Shown here: in pieces, positions 47,096 through 58,379 of the stretch | Position numbering within the stretch: position 1 is the stretch's first letter | Layout of the letters: each line of letters opens with the position of its first letter | Origin: Onthophagus taurus | Taxonomy: Eukaryota; Arthropoda; Insecta; Coleoptera; Scarabaeidae | NCBI RefSeq assembly: GCF_036711975.1 | Contig: NC_091970.1 | Coordinates: forward strand, 5,587,501-5,651,500 | Length of the DNA stretch: 64,000 nt | Direction of reading: 5' to 3' | Program-made: the position numbers and the translations under genes | The notes under the pieces: generated by a model | Told to the model about the DNA's origin: nothing | What the model saw: the letters and a program-made list of their open reading frames with translations, nothing else | Database searches by the model: none

Positions 47096-48855
47096 ATGGA
47101 TTTGAAAAACAGTGTAATCATTATTTATATTTTATTTATGAGGTGAGTTTAGCTTTCCAATAATAACATAAAATCGATTTATTCTATTTGTTATAGTGTT
47201 CATGTATCACGTAGTGAGCAAACATTTCCTGAGGGGTTTAAATTTGGCGTTGCATCTTCAGCTTATCAGGTTGAAGGAGGTTGGAATGAAGGTGGGAAAG
47301 GCGAGAGTATTTGGGATAGATTAACCCACGGAAAGCCCAAAAAGATTAAAGACCGATCCAACGGCGATATATCTTGTGATAGTTACCACAAGGTGTTTGA
47401 AGATGTGCAACTCTTAAAAGATATGGATGTTGATTTTTATAAATTTTCGATTTCCTGGCCTCGAATCCTACCAAATGGGTACACTGACGTAATCAGTACC
47501 GATGGAATTAGATATTACAATGATTTGATAGACGAATTAATCGCGAATGGTATCAAACCTGTTGCAACAATGTTCCACTGGGACTTGCCACAACTGTTAC
47601 AAGAAAAAGGGGGATGGATGAATGAAAAAGTAATCGTTGCTTATGAAGATTACGCTAATCTTTTATTTTCAATTTATGGAAATAGAGTGAGAGATTGGAT
47701 TACGTTTGAAGACCCTGCAATGTTTTGTTTTGACCCGTATTTCCAACAGCCTTCGTTTGCTGATGGGCTGAAGGAGGAAGGAAATGTTGGCTATCTTTGT
47801 GCTCACGCCATTTTGAAAGCCCACGCAAGAGTTTATCGATTATATCATTTTAATTATAGAGAAAGACAACATGGACGAATTGGTATTTCTTTAGGATCTT
47901 CGTGGTATGAACCTGGTCTCCGAGGTGATTCTGACGACGATTTAAGTGAATTAGCTATGGAAATTGAGGTAATTTTTAAAACATTAAACATTTTTTGACA
48001 TATTAATCATTAATTATTTAGTTGGGTTGGTTTGCTCATCCAATTTTCTCGCGAGTTGGAGATTACCCAAAATCGGCATCTGAACAATTGCAGCTTTTCA
48101 GTCGACAAATACAAATGACTACATTTAAAGTACCAGAATTCGAATCAGCTGATATTGAGCTTTTGCGAGGAAGCGCAGATTTCTTCGGATTGAGTCACTT
48201 CACGACGAAACTTTGCGACGTTAGCCTCCCAAAAACGAGTTCCGAAGGAACCCCTTTGTTTGCAATTGATTTTTGCTCCCAAAAGCAATCATGGGAAAAT
48301 GGTACGTCTTCATGGCTTAAAGTTGTGCCGTGGGGAATAAGAAAAGTGTTGAATTGGATTAAAAAAGAATACGACAACCCGGAAGTTTTTATAACGGCGA
48401 ATGGATTCTCCGATGATGGGGAAGAGAACGATTGTCGCAGAGTCCATTATATGAACGTAAATTAATATAAACATTTTCTTCATAAATTTGTCATTATTTA
48501 ATTTTAGTCTTATTTGGAAAATGTTCTCGTGGCTATTCAAGCGGATGGGTCTCATATTTCTGCTTACACAGTTTGGAGTTTTATGGACAATTTCCAATGG
48601 TATCAAGGATACACGTAAGAAATTTAATTATTTATAATGAGGCTAGTTAAATTTAATTTTTTTTTATATTTCAGTGAAAAGTTTGGTCTTTATAGTGTTG
48701 ACTTTGATTCTATAGATAGATCTAGAGTGGCTAAATTATCTTCATTGGCGTATACCAACATTATTAAACTAAGAACAATTGATTGGGATTTCAACCCGGA
48801 AGGTTTCAAGTCGTGCAAATGGGGATTATCTAACGGGACTGTTCTTCTGGATTAA
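47096..48855 (+). CDS. glycoside hydrolase family 1 protein (beta-glucosidase/myrosinase-like), catalytic residues replaced, five exons
   Basis: Exons are 47096-47142, 47197-47968, 48022-48456, 48508-48614 and 48675-48855, all with GT..AG introns of 50-60 bp and matching phases; 513 residues. Exon 1 encodes a signal peptide, MDLKNSVIIIYILFMS, so the protein is secreted. The GH1 fold is well kept: FPEGFKFGVASSAYQ (Gln40), FHWDLPQ (His143) and WSFMDNFQW. The catalytic residues are not. The acid/base motif TFNEP is TFEDP (residues 185-189, so Asp188 replaces Glu and Glu187 replaces Asn). The nucleophile motif ITENG is ITANG (Ala399 replaces Glu). The sugar-binding Glu of NFEW is Gln448. All introns and frames are intact, so this looks like an expressed pseudoenzyme, perhaps a sugar- or glucoside-binding protein. 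Start chosen for the signal peptide and phase. Confidence 0.92.
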
Positions 48856-50518
48856 TTCTTCAATTGAATCATTTATATTATGTTATTTAAAATTGTTTGA
48901 AACTTTAAATCATTGAATAAGCAGCATTAAATTTTGCATTTTTATTACAACAGATAGCAGAATTAAGCAGAATTTCTGATCAATTTGATTTGATCTGCTT
49001 CATATTCTCCAACATCTCTACAACACCAAATAGGGAGAAAATAATTGTGCCAATTTCTTTAGAAACTCAATTATCCTTGAATTTTCGTAAATTTCGAAAT
49101 AAGCAGAATATCTCATTACTTTACTACAACCCAACCTAACCACCCAACCTAACCTCAATCAATATCTTAAGCACTTCTGCTTTTACATCATCCGGTCCCG
49201 TCTCTTATATATCGAGCTGCTTTTGACATGGCCAAACCTTTCGACTCCATTTCCTGAACATCTATTATAACACTTATGAGGCGCAATAACATCAGATGAC
49301 AAAATCCATCTCCTACCCTATGTAACCTTCGCAGTAGATCAACTTTTTGCTCAACATCAGCTAAAATGTCAAGGAAAACTACTAACTCAAAGCGTTCCTA
49401 TTTAGCATAGCTGTTGAGGTTGGATGATGGTTTAAATCGTTTCCTAAATTGGTTTTATCAATGAGATGGTCAACGACTTGATGTAACTAGAGGAGAAAGA
49501 TATTGACACGTCTAACACTATGAACATGGTAATGTGATTTAAATTATAATTTATTTGATTTGAGAAATATTTTGAAAATGACATTTTAGTGTAGGTATGC
49601 AACTCATATCACATCTCGAATCATACGTTATTTATTTCATTTACAACTTAAGCGGTTAAATAACTATATCTAAATATATATATATATATACATATAAATA
49701 TGTACAGTTATATATATATATATATATACACAGTTTTTTATACATAAAAAGAAATTAATTACAGAAACCTGTAAATACGGTGCAAATTTAACTGCCTACT
49801 TTCAGGCTGCAAGTTACAATAAATCTAATGTAATCCTAAAAATAATCGTAGTTTTTATTTAAACCACAATTTTTTATTTACAAAGCATTTTAAATTATCT
49901 ATTATTAATAATTGATTTCATTTATTTATTTTAAATATTTACTTTGATTATTATAATTATTTCCCGACTCTTTCTAATAATCCAATTTAAAAAATAAATT
50001 ATAGTATGAACAGGAAAATCCTCCCTCCTCTTTCCACCTTATGACTCATCCACACACAATCATCCAACGCTACCAAACAGACACCACCCTCTATAACACC
50101 CCTTTAAAATTTCTAAGGCCTACTGTGTCGTGAAAATCGATCTGGTCGCCGAGAGACTCTGCAATATCTCCATTTCCGTTCAACCCCCATTTCTCATATA
50201 ACATCATCTTTCTCGGTTACAGGGTGAGAAAGAAAATTTGAAATTTAGGGGATGAACGAAAGGAAAATCCTCGTACCAACAACAGCCCAGACGACGCTCA
50301 ACGTCAGCGAAAGTCTCAATCTAAATATTTTGGATGTTGAATGGTGTGAGTTTGGCGTGGATTTTTTGTGATTATCGGAAATTGGAGTTGGAGAAAATGC
50401 TGTTTAGGTATGTTGCAAAAAGTAGGGATAATTAGATTAAGATCAAAGTCAATCCTTTTTAGATGACGAATGCAGGAAACTGTTTTCCTAAAATTTATTT
50501 TTATTTTGGATTAATAAC
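48856..50518. other. intergenic stretch
   Basis: Holds an (AT)n-rich microsatellite at 49673-49730 and CCTAACC-type repeats near 49128-49155. The 5' region of the EF-hand/rhomboid-type gene is presumably included. No other coding exon was recognised. Confidence 0.5.
49673..49730. repeat. AT dinucleotide microsatellite
   Basis: Two runs of TA repeats separated by CATATAAATATGTACAGT. Confidence 0.85.
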
Positions 50519-51021
50519 ATGCTATCTTATCATTCTTGGCAAGTTTCTACCGGATCATTAAAAAGAGAATCGCGCGATTCAGAAGTTATTACAACAATAA
50601 CAGGATCATTTATTAGTACGGAAGATTTAGAAGATTTAGATGAAAGTGAAATAAGAAGACAATTATTAAGAGATGTGCGTCAAATTAAAAATTAATTAGG
50701 TAATTAATTTTAATTAATATTTGTTTGTAGCAATGGAGATTATTTTTTGATCAATTTGATCCGGAAGGATTCGGGGAAATACCCTGGAAGGAATTTCTCA
50801 AAGTCATTGAAAGACCTGAATTTCGCCAAAGAGTTGGATCGGGGAAAAGGGAGATTTTCCAAGAAAAAGGAAAAAATGCCACAACTGATTCCATAACGTT
50901 TCAAGATTTCGTTAATGTGGTGAGTTTGAATAAAAATTTCAAAAAGGACATAATAATTATATAAGCCCAGATGATAAATGGAACTTGGTCGCAACAAAAA
51001 TTTGAAAAAAAAATTAAGTAG
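50519..51021 (+). CDS. 5' exons of an EF-hand, rhomboid-type protease gene (partial)
   Basis: Exons at 50519-50674 (ATG, MLSYHSWQVSTGSLKRES..., 52 codons, donor GAT then GTGCGT) and 50731-50919 (acceptor TTTGTAG, 63 codons, donor GTG then GTGAGT) join in phase 0. The second reads LFFDQFDPEGFGEIPWKEFL and ends SITFQDFVNV. This resembles the N-terminal EF-hand region of RHBDL1/RHBDL3- and rhomboid-4-type intramembrane serine proteases, which cleave membrane-bound ligands. A candidate third exon (50971, after CCCAG) reads MINGTWSQQKF and hits TAG at 51019 unless a weak donor (GTAGCA) is used. No GASG or His transmembrane motifs were found up to 64 kb. Either the body of the gene lies past the window or a short EF-hand-only product is made. 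Confidence 0.6.
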
Positions 51022-52474
51022 CATTCCCATTACATTGTGCATGAGTCATTTGCCACCTAACGTAGCGTTATTAATGCGTGCTTCGAGAAATCCCAGAAGG
51101 CTTTGGGCGTCGCGGACCTCGTTTGTTTTCCTTCGATCTCCTTTTTTTTCTCTCCTCGCGAATTCTTCACATCGCGACTATGGTCATCTTCAAGGTCGTC
51201 CGACCGGCCTCGCCACCGCTACCTGAGCGCCACCTGTCGTCCGAACGAAGCAATCTATTTTGACGTTTTGTTTATTTCTTGTTATCAATACAACGTAACA
51301 TTATTTAAAAAATAAATGAGTTATTATTATAAACATTTACTTATTTGGAGAAACAACAAAAAGAAGAACAAAGAGGGAGAGTGAAATAATCGTTTAGCGA
51401 GAGTGTGGGCGACCTCCTGTGTGGCCCCGCCCCCTCTCCTCCGCGGTACCCACCGCGCCTGTCCGTGCATGCGTACGAGGGACCAAAAAGAGAACTGACG
51501 AAAAAGGAAGAGCACCGGCGGCGGCGGCATCACCTTGATTTATAAGATCGCCGCGCCGTTTCGGCCTGTTTTTGACACCTCCGCCTTCCAGGGGCGGCAG
51601 GGACGGGTCTCGTCTCGTGGTGGCGCCTCTTCCCCATGCAACCCAAAAACCGATAAAAAAAAAGTTAGACCCGAACCGAATCGGAATGCTATCTACCATC
51701 AGATAAAGAAATACTCGAGTTATATCTCATTCTCTTAACTTAACTTTTGCCCAATACTATATAAACCTACATACGAATCCATCTATGTATAAGGATAATC
51801 AAAATAAAGAAAATTAAAACTAATTTGATTTGATCTGTTATTATTCGGCTCCTATTTCTATCTTGTTGTATTTCTTTTGGAGTTGATGGGTATCTTGTCG
51901 GTCGGGGCGTCGTGTGTATACCTGAAGACGTTCTTCTCGCCGGTGTGGACGATAAAACGTCAAACTCGGTCGCCGGACGACTTAATTCCAATCGAGGTGC
52001 TCGTTGCTGGACCGGGTCCTCCGTGTGTGGCGTTGGGTGCCCTGGTGGTGAGATAAGCCGTCTCGGTCGATTATTTATTAAACTGTGACATCTCTAATCT
52101 AATTAGGGTGCCGCACCCTTTTTGTCCTCCCGCATACAATTTTCTCATCGTTTCAGTAGACTTAGTTTTTGTGTTTAAAACAATTAAGTCTTTTAATTAA
52201 ATTGCATCTAATTAAAACTTTACTATTGAAGTAAGAATATTAATTAGAGTTTATTTAGAAGTAATTACTTAGACATCTTTTAATTACATTCTGTCTTCAA
52301 GTTTTGGAAACAAATAATTCCCAAAATCTCGAAAAGCTTCTTGTGGACACCATTTTGTCAAGTTTTTGCTGGCTATACTTTGGTTGTATTTCACGTTTGT
52401 ATATTTGTTCTGAAGATAGCTTTTGATAACTCAGGGTCTGTTTTTTTCTGGAAAATGGCATTGCCACATATTTA
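51022..52474. other. non-coding stretch, locally GC-rich
   Basis: Between about 51400 and 52050 the sequence is much richer in G+C and CpG than its surroundings. Overlapping open frames on both strands there (51327-51738) have biased, low-complexity composition and no family motif. Could be intronic or regulatory DNA of the rhomboid-type gene. Confidence 0.4.
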
Positions 52475-52752
52475 GAGTGCGGAAAGTTAGCCCCCATTTT
52501 TTGATTTTTAAATTTTTCATTGTTGTATCTAGAACAATAACTAGAACAACTAGAACAACCCAAAACAACAAAGAAAATTTGATTTTTCCCGAAATGGGGG
52601 GCTAGTCAAAAAACCCGTTTTTTCGGTTTTTCTCGCCGAGTTTTTATTTTTTCTATTTGATACTTTGAAACAATGTAGAAGCACTCTAGAACAATCTAGA
52701 ACAACAATGAAAAATTTAAAAATCAAAAAATGGGGGCTAACTTCCCGTACTC
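52475..52752. mobile_element. foldback MITE with perfect 9-bp target duplication
   Basis: The 278-bp element has ends GAGTGCGGAAAGTTAGCCCC and, on the opposite strand, GAGTACGGGAAGTTAGCCCC. The inverted similarity runs on for a further 20 or so bases (CATTTTTTGATTTTTAAATT and complement). It is flanked on both sides by ACATATTTA (52466-52474 and 52753-52761). A 9-bp duplication with long inverted ends fits a Mutator-like (MULE) non-autonomous element better than Tc1/mariner. The interior has more CTAGAACAA repeats and no gene. Confidence 0.85.
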
Positions 52753-52761
52753 ACATATTTA

Positions 52762-55700
52762 CGGTCTAAGTCTTTTGCTTTTTGTATGGCTATTTCATCA
52801 CCTTGAATCTTTGCCCTATTTTGGCCTTGATTAATCAGTATGGTGATAATATTAACCCAACTTCAAGTAGGATTCAAACAGAGATGCAGCATGTTGATTA
52901 AGTGTCCCAATAAAGTTATCAAGAGTTGTTTCTTGAGAAGTTAATTATTAATTTTATGAAAAATATTTGTTTATAATGGGAGGTAAAAAAATTTTTTGTT
53001 CCTTTTTGTAGCAACGCAACGCCGTCAAAAAAAAAAGGTGACCGGTATTTAGTCAAAGGTAAATAATTGTTTTCGGTGGTTGTGTTGATTACAGGGAAGG
53101 ACTTAAGTAGGTTCTGACAGTCAAGGCGTAATCGAAGACGCACCGACCGCAAACCTCAGTTATTAGTGACCCGTTCTGGGTTGTTAATCGTCAAACCACA
53201 ATCTCGGTCGCGACGCGACGTCATCAACTTACCAACGATTTTCATTGATTATTATAAACTAAATCTCTTTAAGTCTCTAAACTTATTTTATGTCATTACT
53301 AATCACAATACTTCTAAAAATGTGGTAGTTTTCGAGATACCAGTTTGATTAAAATCAAGTTAAGTCTGGGTGAGTTCGAAAACCAACACACGATAAAGAA
53401 GCCACCCAAAGTGCAAACGAAGAAGAAGGGGGACGGCAAAAAAGACGAAAGGAGAGAAAGAAAGAAAGATTCGGGGCCACCAAAGTTTTGAAATGAAAGG
53501 GCGGCGATCGCAAGCCAAAAAACTCTCCTTTCTTCCTCTCTTTTCTTTATCTCTTTTCTTCATCTCTTTTCTTCGTCCCTTTTCTTCGTCTCTTTCCATC
53601 CCGCAAAGGCACCCCAAATCTCTTTATAATTATCGACCCCCATTTTTCTCACGGATCCGCTATGAGTACTAACTATTAAGAAATATAGGTTAAGGATCTA
53701 ACGGGTACTTAGAAATCGAACTTGGAGAAACGAATTCTTGAACTGGGATTTTTGGGGGCCGGTGACAGTTCTTTTCTTTGGACAAAAGGGCCGCCGGGTC
53801 GAATTTGTTTTGCCAAATATCCACGGTAACTAGCCCCTAATCTTTCAACGGTCTGTCAAGGACCCCGAAGGTCCTTTTGTGTTCAACGGTATTTGTGGAA
53901 GAGCGGTCCATGAAATTATAATGGAATTACTCGACGATCGCCGATGGATGAACACATTGTGTACGTCGGAATCGCGTTGAGGGTTTATTTTTCGACAGGC
54001 AAAGATGCTAAAATCTGTGAACTTATTTTTATAAAGGTATTATAATTTAACGAAGTTTTCAATGAACTTATTATCGATTTAAAATAACTTTTTGAATCAT
54101 TCTGATAACATTTTTCGTAGACATAATAACTGCAGAATAATTGTAGCGTTAAACTGAGCAAACTCACTCAATAACTCCAGGATGCATCCAAACAAACCCA
54201 AGTTTCAGCGAGTTCTGCTTCCATCTGCACTTACAAAGACAACGCAATCGACCGATAAGCTTTACTGGGATTTATGTCAATATCTGGAATGCAGCGTCTC
54301 GGCCACAAGTAACCTTGGCTGCTATCTGTCTACTTTTCTCCTCGCCAATTACAGATAAGACTTCATAACCTTGGTATGCATATCTTAAAATTTGTAACTA
54401 TCATCCGACATTTTGATTAAATAAGCTTGAATAAATACACAATTACACGCACAAAAAGAACCTAAACATAACCTGATCTCAAATTTATCACCATCTTTAT
54501 CACTGTTTTTCGTTTGTATTAAAGTTATCAAGTACTAAAAGTAGCGGTGGATTGTTAGCTTGGGAGAAGCAGAAGAAAATATTGGCCGTAGAAGCAAAAA
54601 GTCATGATCAGAAACAAATCATCAGATGTAGAAGAAAAATAATGAAGGCAAAAACATTATCTTGATCATTGGAAGAAGAAAACATCATGCGCAGAACCAA
54701 AGTTTTTTTAGAAAAAAACCCAGAATGATCCAGAATTACTTTCTGGATCAAATTGTAACATAAGACGGAATTGAAGAGTAGTCTCAATATGAACGTAATT
54801 CTTTTTTAATTTGTTTTAAGTCAATCTGATTATGTGCGTTATTACAAATATTTATTTAACTATTAAGTTTTAAATCTTTCTCGCACCAGGTGTTCTTATG
54901 ATGTTGATTCCAATCGAAATTCTCCCCCATTGTCCCTAAAAACCAGCTGCTAGTAGGAAAAACTCGTGCTATCTGCCACACCACCCAGAAAATATCTAGG
55001 TGGGGTGCACACTTCCAAAACCAGCCAAACACTTCCACCCCCCATTAAAAGGATCACCACCTTTTCGTAGATATAGTAACTAAATGGGGCACGCTTCGAG
55101 GTGTTTTCGCCCTTAGCATAACGGATTAGGTTACCAGAAAAAATCTTTTTTTTATTATTTTCTTTGTTGCGTACTCGTCTTTATTTTTTTGTTCTTCTTT
55201 TTGACGGTGCACCGACGTCGCGTCGTCGTCGAGAGCGTCCGGTGCCGTGCCCAGACGTCTGGGCATTTGGTCGGATCATGAATAAGTCACGAGCTTCCAG
55301 GCCGCTTATTTCTGGCACCGAAGCCCCGACGACACGTAACTGTAAATCTCCGTTAGGACAAAGCGAAAATAAAAACGGTTATTATTAAAGCTCTATATGT
55401 ATAGGGATTTCAAACATCATCTATGTTGTTATTTATTTATTTAAACAAAAAAATGTAATAATTTAATTTAACCTTGGTTTGGATCAGTATGGATGTTGTA
55501 AATAATGTTGTTTTAGGACGATGTGATGGTCCGAAAAGTTTTTGGCCCCCCGAAAAAGAAACGTTCGGTGGGCGTGTCGGAATTTCGCCCGTTAAATTAC
55601 GAGTGCCGGTAATTGTGTCGGTCGGTATAGGATTAAAAACGAAAACAGAAACGAAGAGAAAACAAATTAAAGAAAAAAAAATAAAATTAAAAAAAATTGG

Positions 55701-56639
55701 CCACCGTCGCGTTTCGTATCTCTTCAACATCTTCGCTTGTCGGTAAAAATGTTAAGAGTCAAGTCGTCTTTCAAAAGTGTTGAAGAGTCGCGGTGAATTT
55801 GTCGCGACGACGACGACATCGAATTACGGTCCGATTGATGGGCCTTAAACCCGTTAAATGAAGGAGTCAGAAATCGGCGTGAAGGTGTAGAAAAAACGAC
55901 TAGGAGAGAAATAAAAACGACGCGCCGCCGCGACCATGGAGACCGTTGAAGCTTTAATCTATCCAATAGATTCGGAATCACGTTCCTGCATTTATCCGAT
56001 ACCGTGGGAAATTCAAGCATTTGCGCGTTTTGAACCCAACTTAGAACTCGAATCATTTTGACTTTTTCAACCATCCCCGACGACGACTTCGAACAAAAAG
56101 AACTTTTTTTTCCACCCACCCACACACAAAACCATTCTCGATTTAATTTAAGAATAACATTATACACACCTTTCTTAAGGTGACTGAGCAAATAGTTTTC
56201 GGCTCAAACCTACAAGTTCTAATATATTTGTAATTTTGTTCTAAACGGAACCAAAAAGGAATTTGTAAATACACAAATTATAGCGGTTGGATCCCAAGAC
56301 AAATATTTTTACAAATCATGTGGGCGCTATTAACCGCATCGAATTCTTTTACGGTCTGGACCACCTATAACACCTTCTGGTATACGATAAAGGACCAGAA
56401 AATTGGATACGGGTTTTCTAAGCGTACAAAAAAGGTTTTATAGAAATAATCTTAATTTGTATTGGAATAGAAAATTAAGATGAATTTTAAAAGATATTAA
56501 GATTTTGACAAAATCTAGGTAACTGAATGTTAACTGAATATATGTAATATGTAAATGATATTGTTAATAATTTTATAGATATTTGTGGCTCTTGCTTAGT
56601 AGATTGCCGACATAGATGAAATGGGTTATCACATTGATC
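52762..56639. other. non-coding stretch, nothing firmly recognised
   Basis: Contains GC-richer patches (53350-53600, 55190-55380, 55900-56080) with opposing open frames, such as 55474-55746 (+) against 55437-55730 (-). These lack homology cues. No splice-bounded exon continuing the rhomboid-type gene was found. Confidence 0.4.
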
Positions 56640-57570
56640 ATATCTATCAAATGAAGATAATGATATTGAAGTTTTTGGAGGGGACACTCTTATGCAACCA
56701 TGCTATCTAGTACAGTGATATACCACTATATAGAGCAGAAAATTTCCTAAAGATTTTATATGCTCTCAGACTTCCGTTCGTATCATATAAGAAAGTTATG
56801 ATGCTGCAAACATTTACATACGGCATTATACGCGGATATTGCAGTTTTTTGGAGGAAAATACTTATGCAACCATGCAATCAACTAAACTTTTATACCATT
56901 GTATAGAGCGGAAAATTTCCTATAGATTTAATATGCTCGCGGACTTCTGTCCGTATCATATAAGAAAGTTATCATGCTGCAAACATTTACACACGGCATT
57001 ATACGCGGACATTACAGTTTTTTGGGGGGAAATGCAACCATGCAATCAACTAAAGTTTTACACCACTGTATAGAGCGGAAAATTTCCTATAGATTTAATA
57101 TGCTCTCAGAGACTTCTCCGTATCATATAAGATAGTTGTGATGCTGCAAACATTTACACATGGCATTATACGCAGATATTGCAGATTTTTTGGGGGAAAT
57201 GCTTATGCAACCATGCAATCAACTAAAATTTTACACCATTGTATAGAGTGGAAAATTTCCTACGGATTTTATCGGATCTACTAAAGTGATATACCACTAT
57301 ATAGAGCAGAAAATTTCCTACGGATTTTATATGATCTTGAAGTTTTGTCCGTATCATATAAGAAAATTATGACCCCGTAAACATTTACATACGTCAATTA
57401 TACGCGGATATTGCAGTTTTTTAGGGGGGAAATGCTTATGCAACCATGCAATCTACTAAAGTTATATACCACTGTTTAGAGCGAAAATTTTCCTATAAAT
57501 TTTATATGATCACGGAATTTCGTCCTTATTATGTAAGAAAGTTATTACACCGTAAACATTTACATGCGGT
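56640..57570. repeat. tandem array, about 170-bp unit, about five copies
   Basis: GCAACCATGC recurs at about 56694, 56867, 57034, 57207 and 57440. Each unit also has GAGCGGAAAATTTCCTATAG, CCGTATCATATAAGA and CAAACATTTACATACGGC. The longer last gap contains an extra partial unit. The frame at 56798-57073 is a reading of the repeat. Confidence 0.88.
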
Positions 57571-58100
57571 AATCACTAATCTGATATTTGTTCCAGCTAT
57601 GTAGTATGCTTCGTCATCTCTGATTATCTTCTGCCAATTATTTTGTATTCTGTTCCAATAATCTCCTTCACCTTTCTCCCTAATAGCACAACCACCGTCA
57701 TCAGCTAAATCAATTCCAACTGCAGGACTGTCAATGCATAGGGGACACCAATCACACGACGCTGTAAATAAAGCATTCTGTAACATTTCGAAAGTAAAAT
57801 CGCCATAATGTTGACCACGGAGCAGAACGTTGCTAATTATCCAAAAACAGAAGCGTTAGTAATGTTTCTTTTCGCTTTGCTGACAGATCTTTGAAAATGA
57901 ATGATCAAGAAGTGTGACAGTTCGACATTCTATCAGCCAAACACACTCGTCCTCCACCATTCAGGATTGTAACAAATTCCTGAAAAGATACCTCCGCACA
58001 CCGCTGATGGATATAGAGGTTATACCTCGTTAAAGACTACTGATGCCAATTTTGCACCAGTCGCACAGCTTTTCATTTTAATACTATAAGGGTTCCTTTC

Positions 58101-58379
58101 TTATCTGAGTGTCATTAATAGCCGTTGCTCAACTTCCACAGACTTCCTCATATTAGTATTTTGTTTCTGGATCGCAGTGGGGACTAATTTCACCAGTACT
58201 TTCTGTTTAGCATTTGAAATTTCGAGTTCCTTTGCAGCAATAAACAAACAGTGGTGAAAATTCCTTTCAAGGTATATGTGGAACCACAACTTTCTTTTGT
58301 TCGTTCTTCTTCTTCTACTATAATATGTCATGATGGTCCTCAATGCTGGAACTATCTTCTGAAGTTGAGAAAACCACAC
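58101..58379 (-). pseudogene. PIF/Harbinger-like transposase relic
   Basis: The minus-strand frame reads RRRRTNKRKLWFHIYLER, later IQKQNTNMRKSVEVEQRLLM and TLR. This pattern (RRxW at the start, then IxKQxTxMRxxIxxExRLxxTLR) is that of the N-terminal part of HARBI1/ALP1-like nucleases of PIF/Harbinger elements. It stops right after TLR. A further minus frame at 57529-57786 (FTASCDWCPLCID, DYWNRIQNNWQKII) lies downstream and may belong to the same decayed element, but could not be matched to the family. Confidence 0.55.

Noticed and set aside
46789..47163. 124-residue open frame before the GH1 gene
   Set aside because: It overlaps the signal-peptide exon in another frame, and the GT donor at 47143 interrupts it. 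Composition looks random.
51327..51738. GC-rich overlapping frames on both strands
   Set aside because: Low-complexity composition caused by local GC content, with no motif and no splice-phase consistency.
55437..56191. possible genes at 55.4-56.2 kb
   Set aside because: Opposite-strand frames of similar length, none with family features.
57529..57786. 85-residue minus-strand frame with Cys pairs (FTASCDWCPLCID)
   Set aside because: It looks protein-like but could not be matched to any family, and frames around it are broken. Kept only as a possible part of the Harbinger-like relic.
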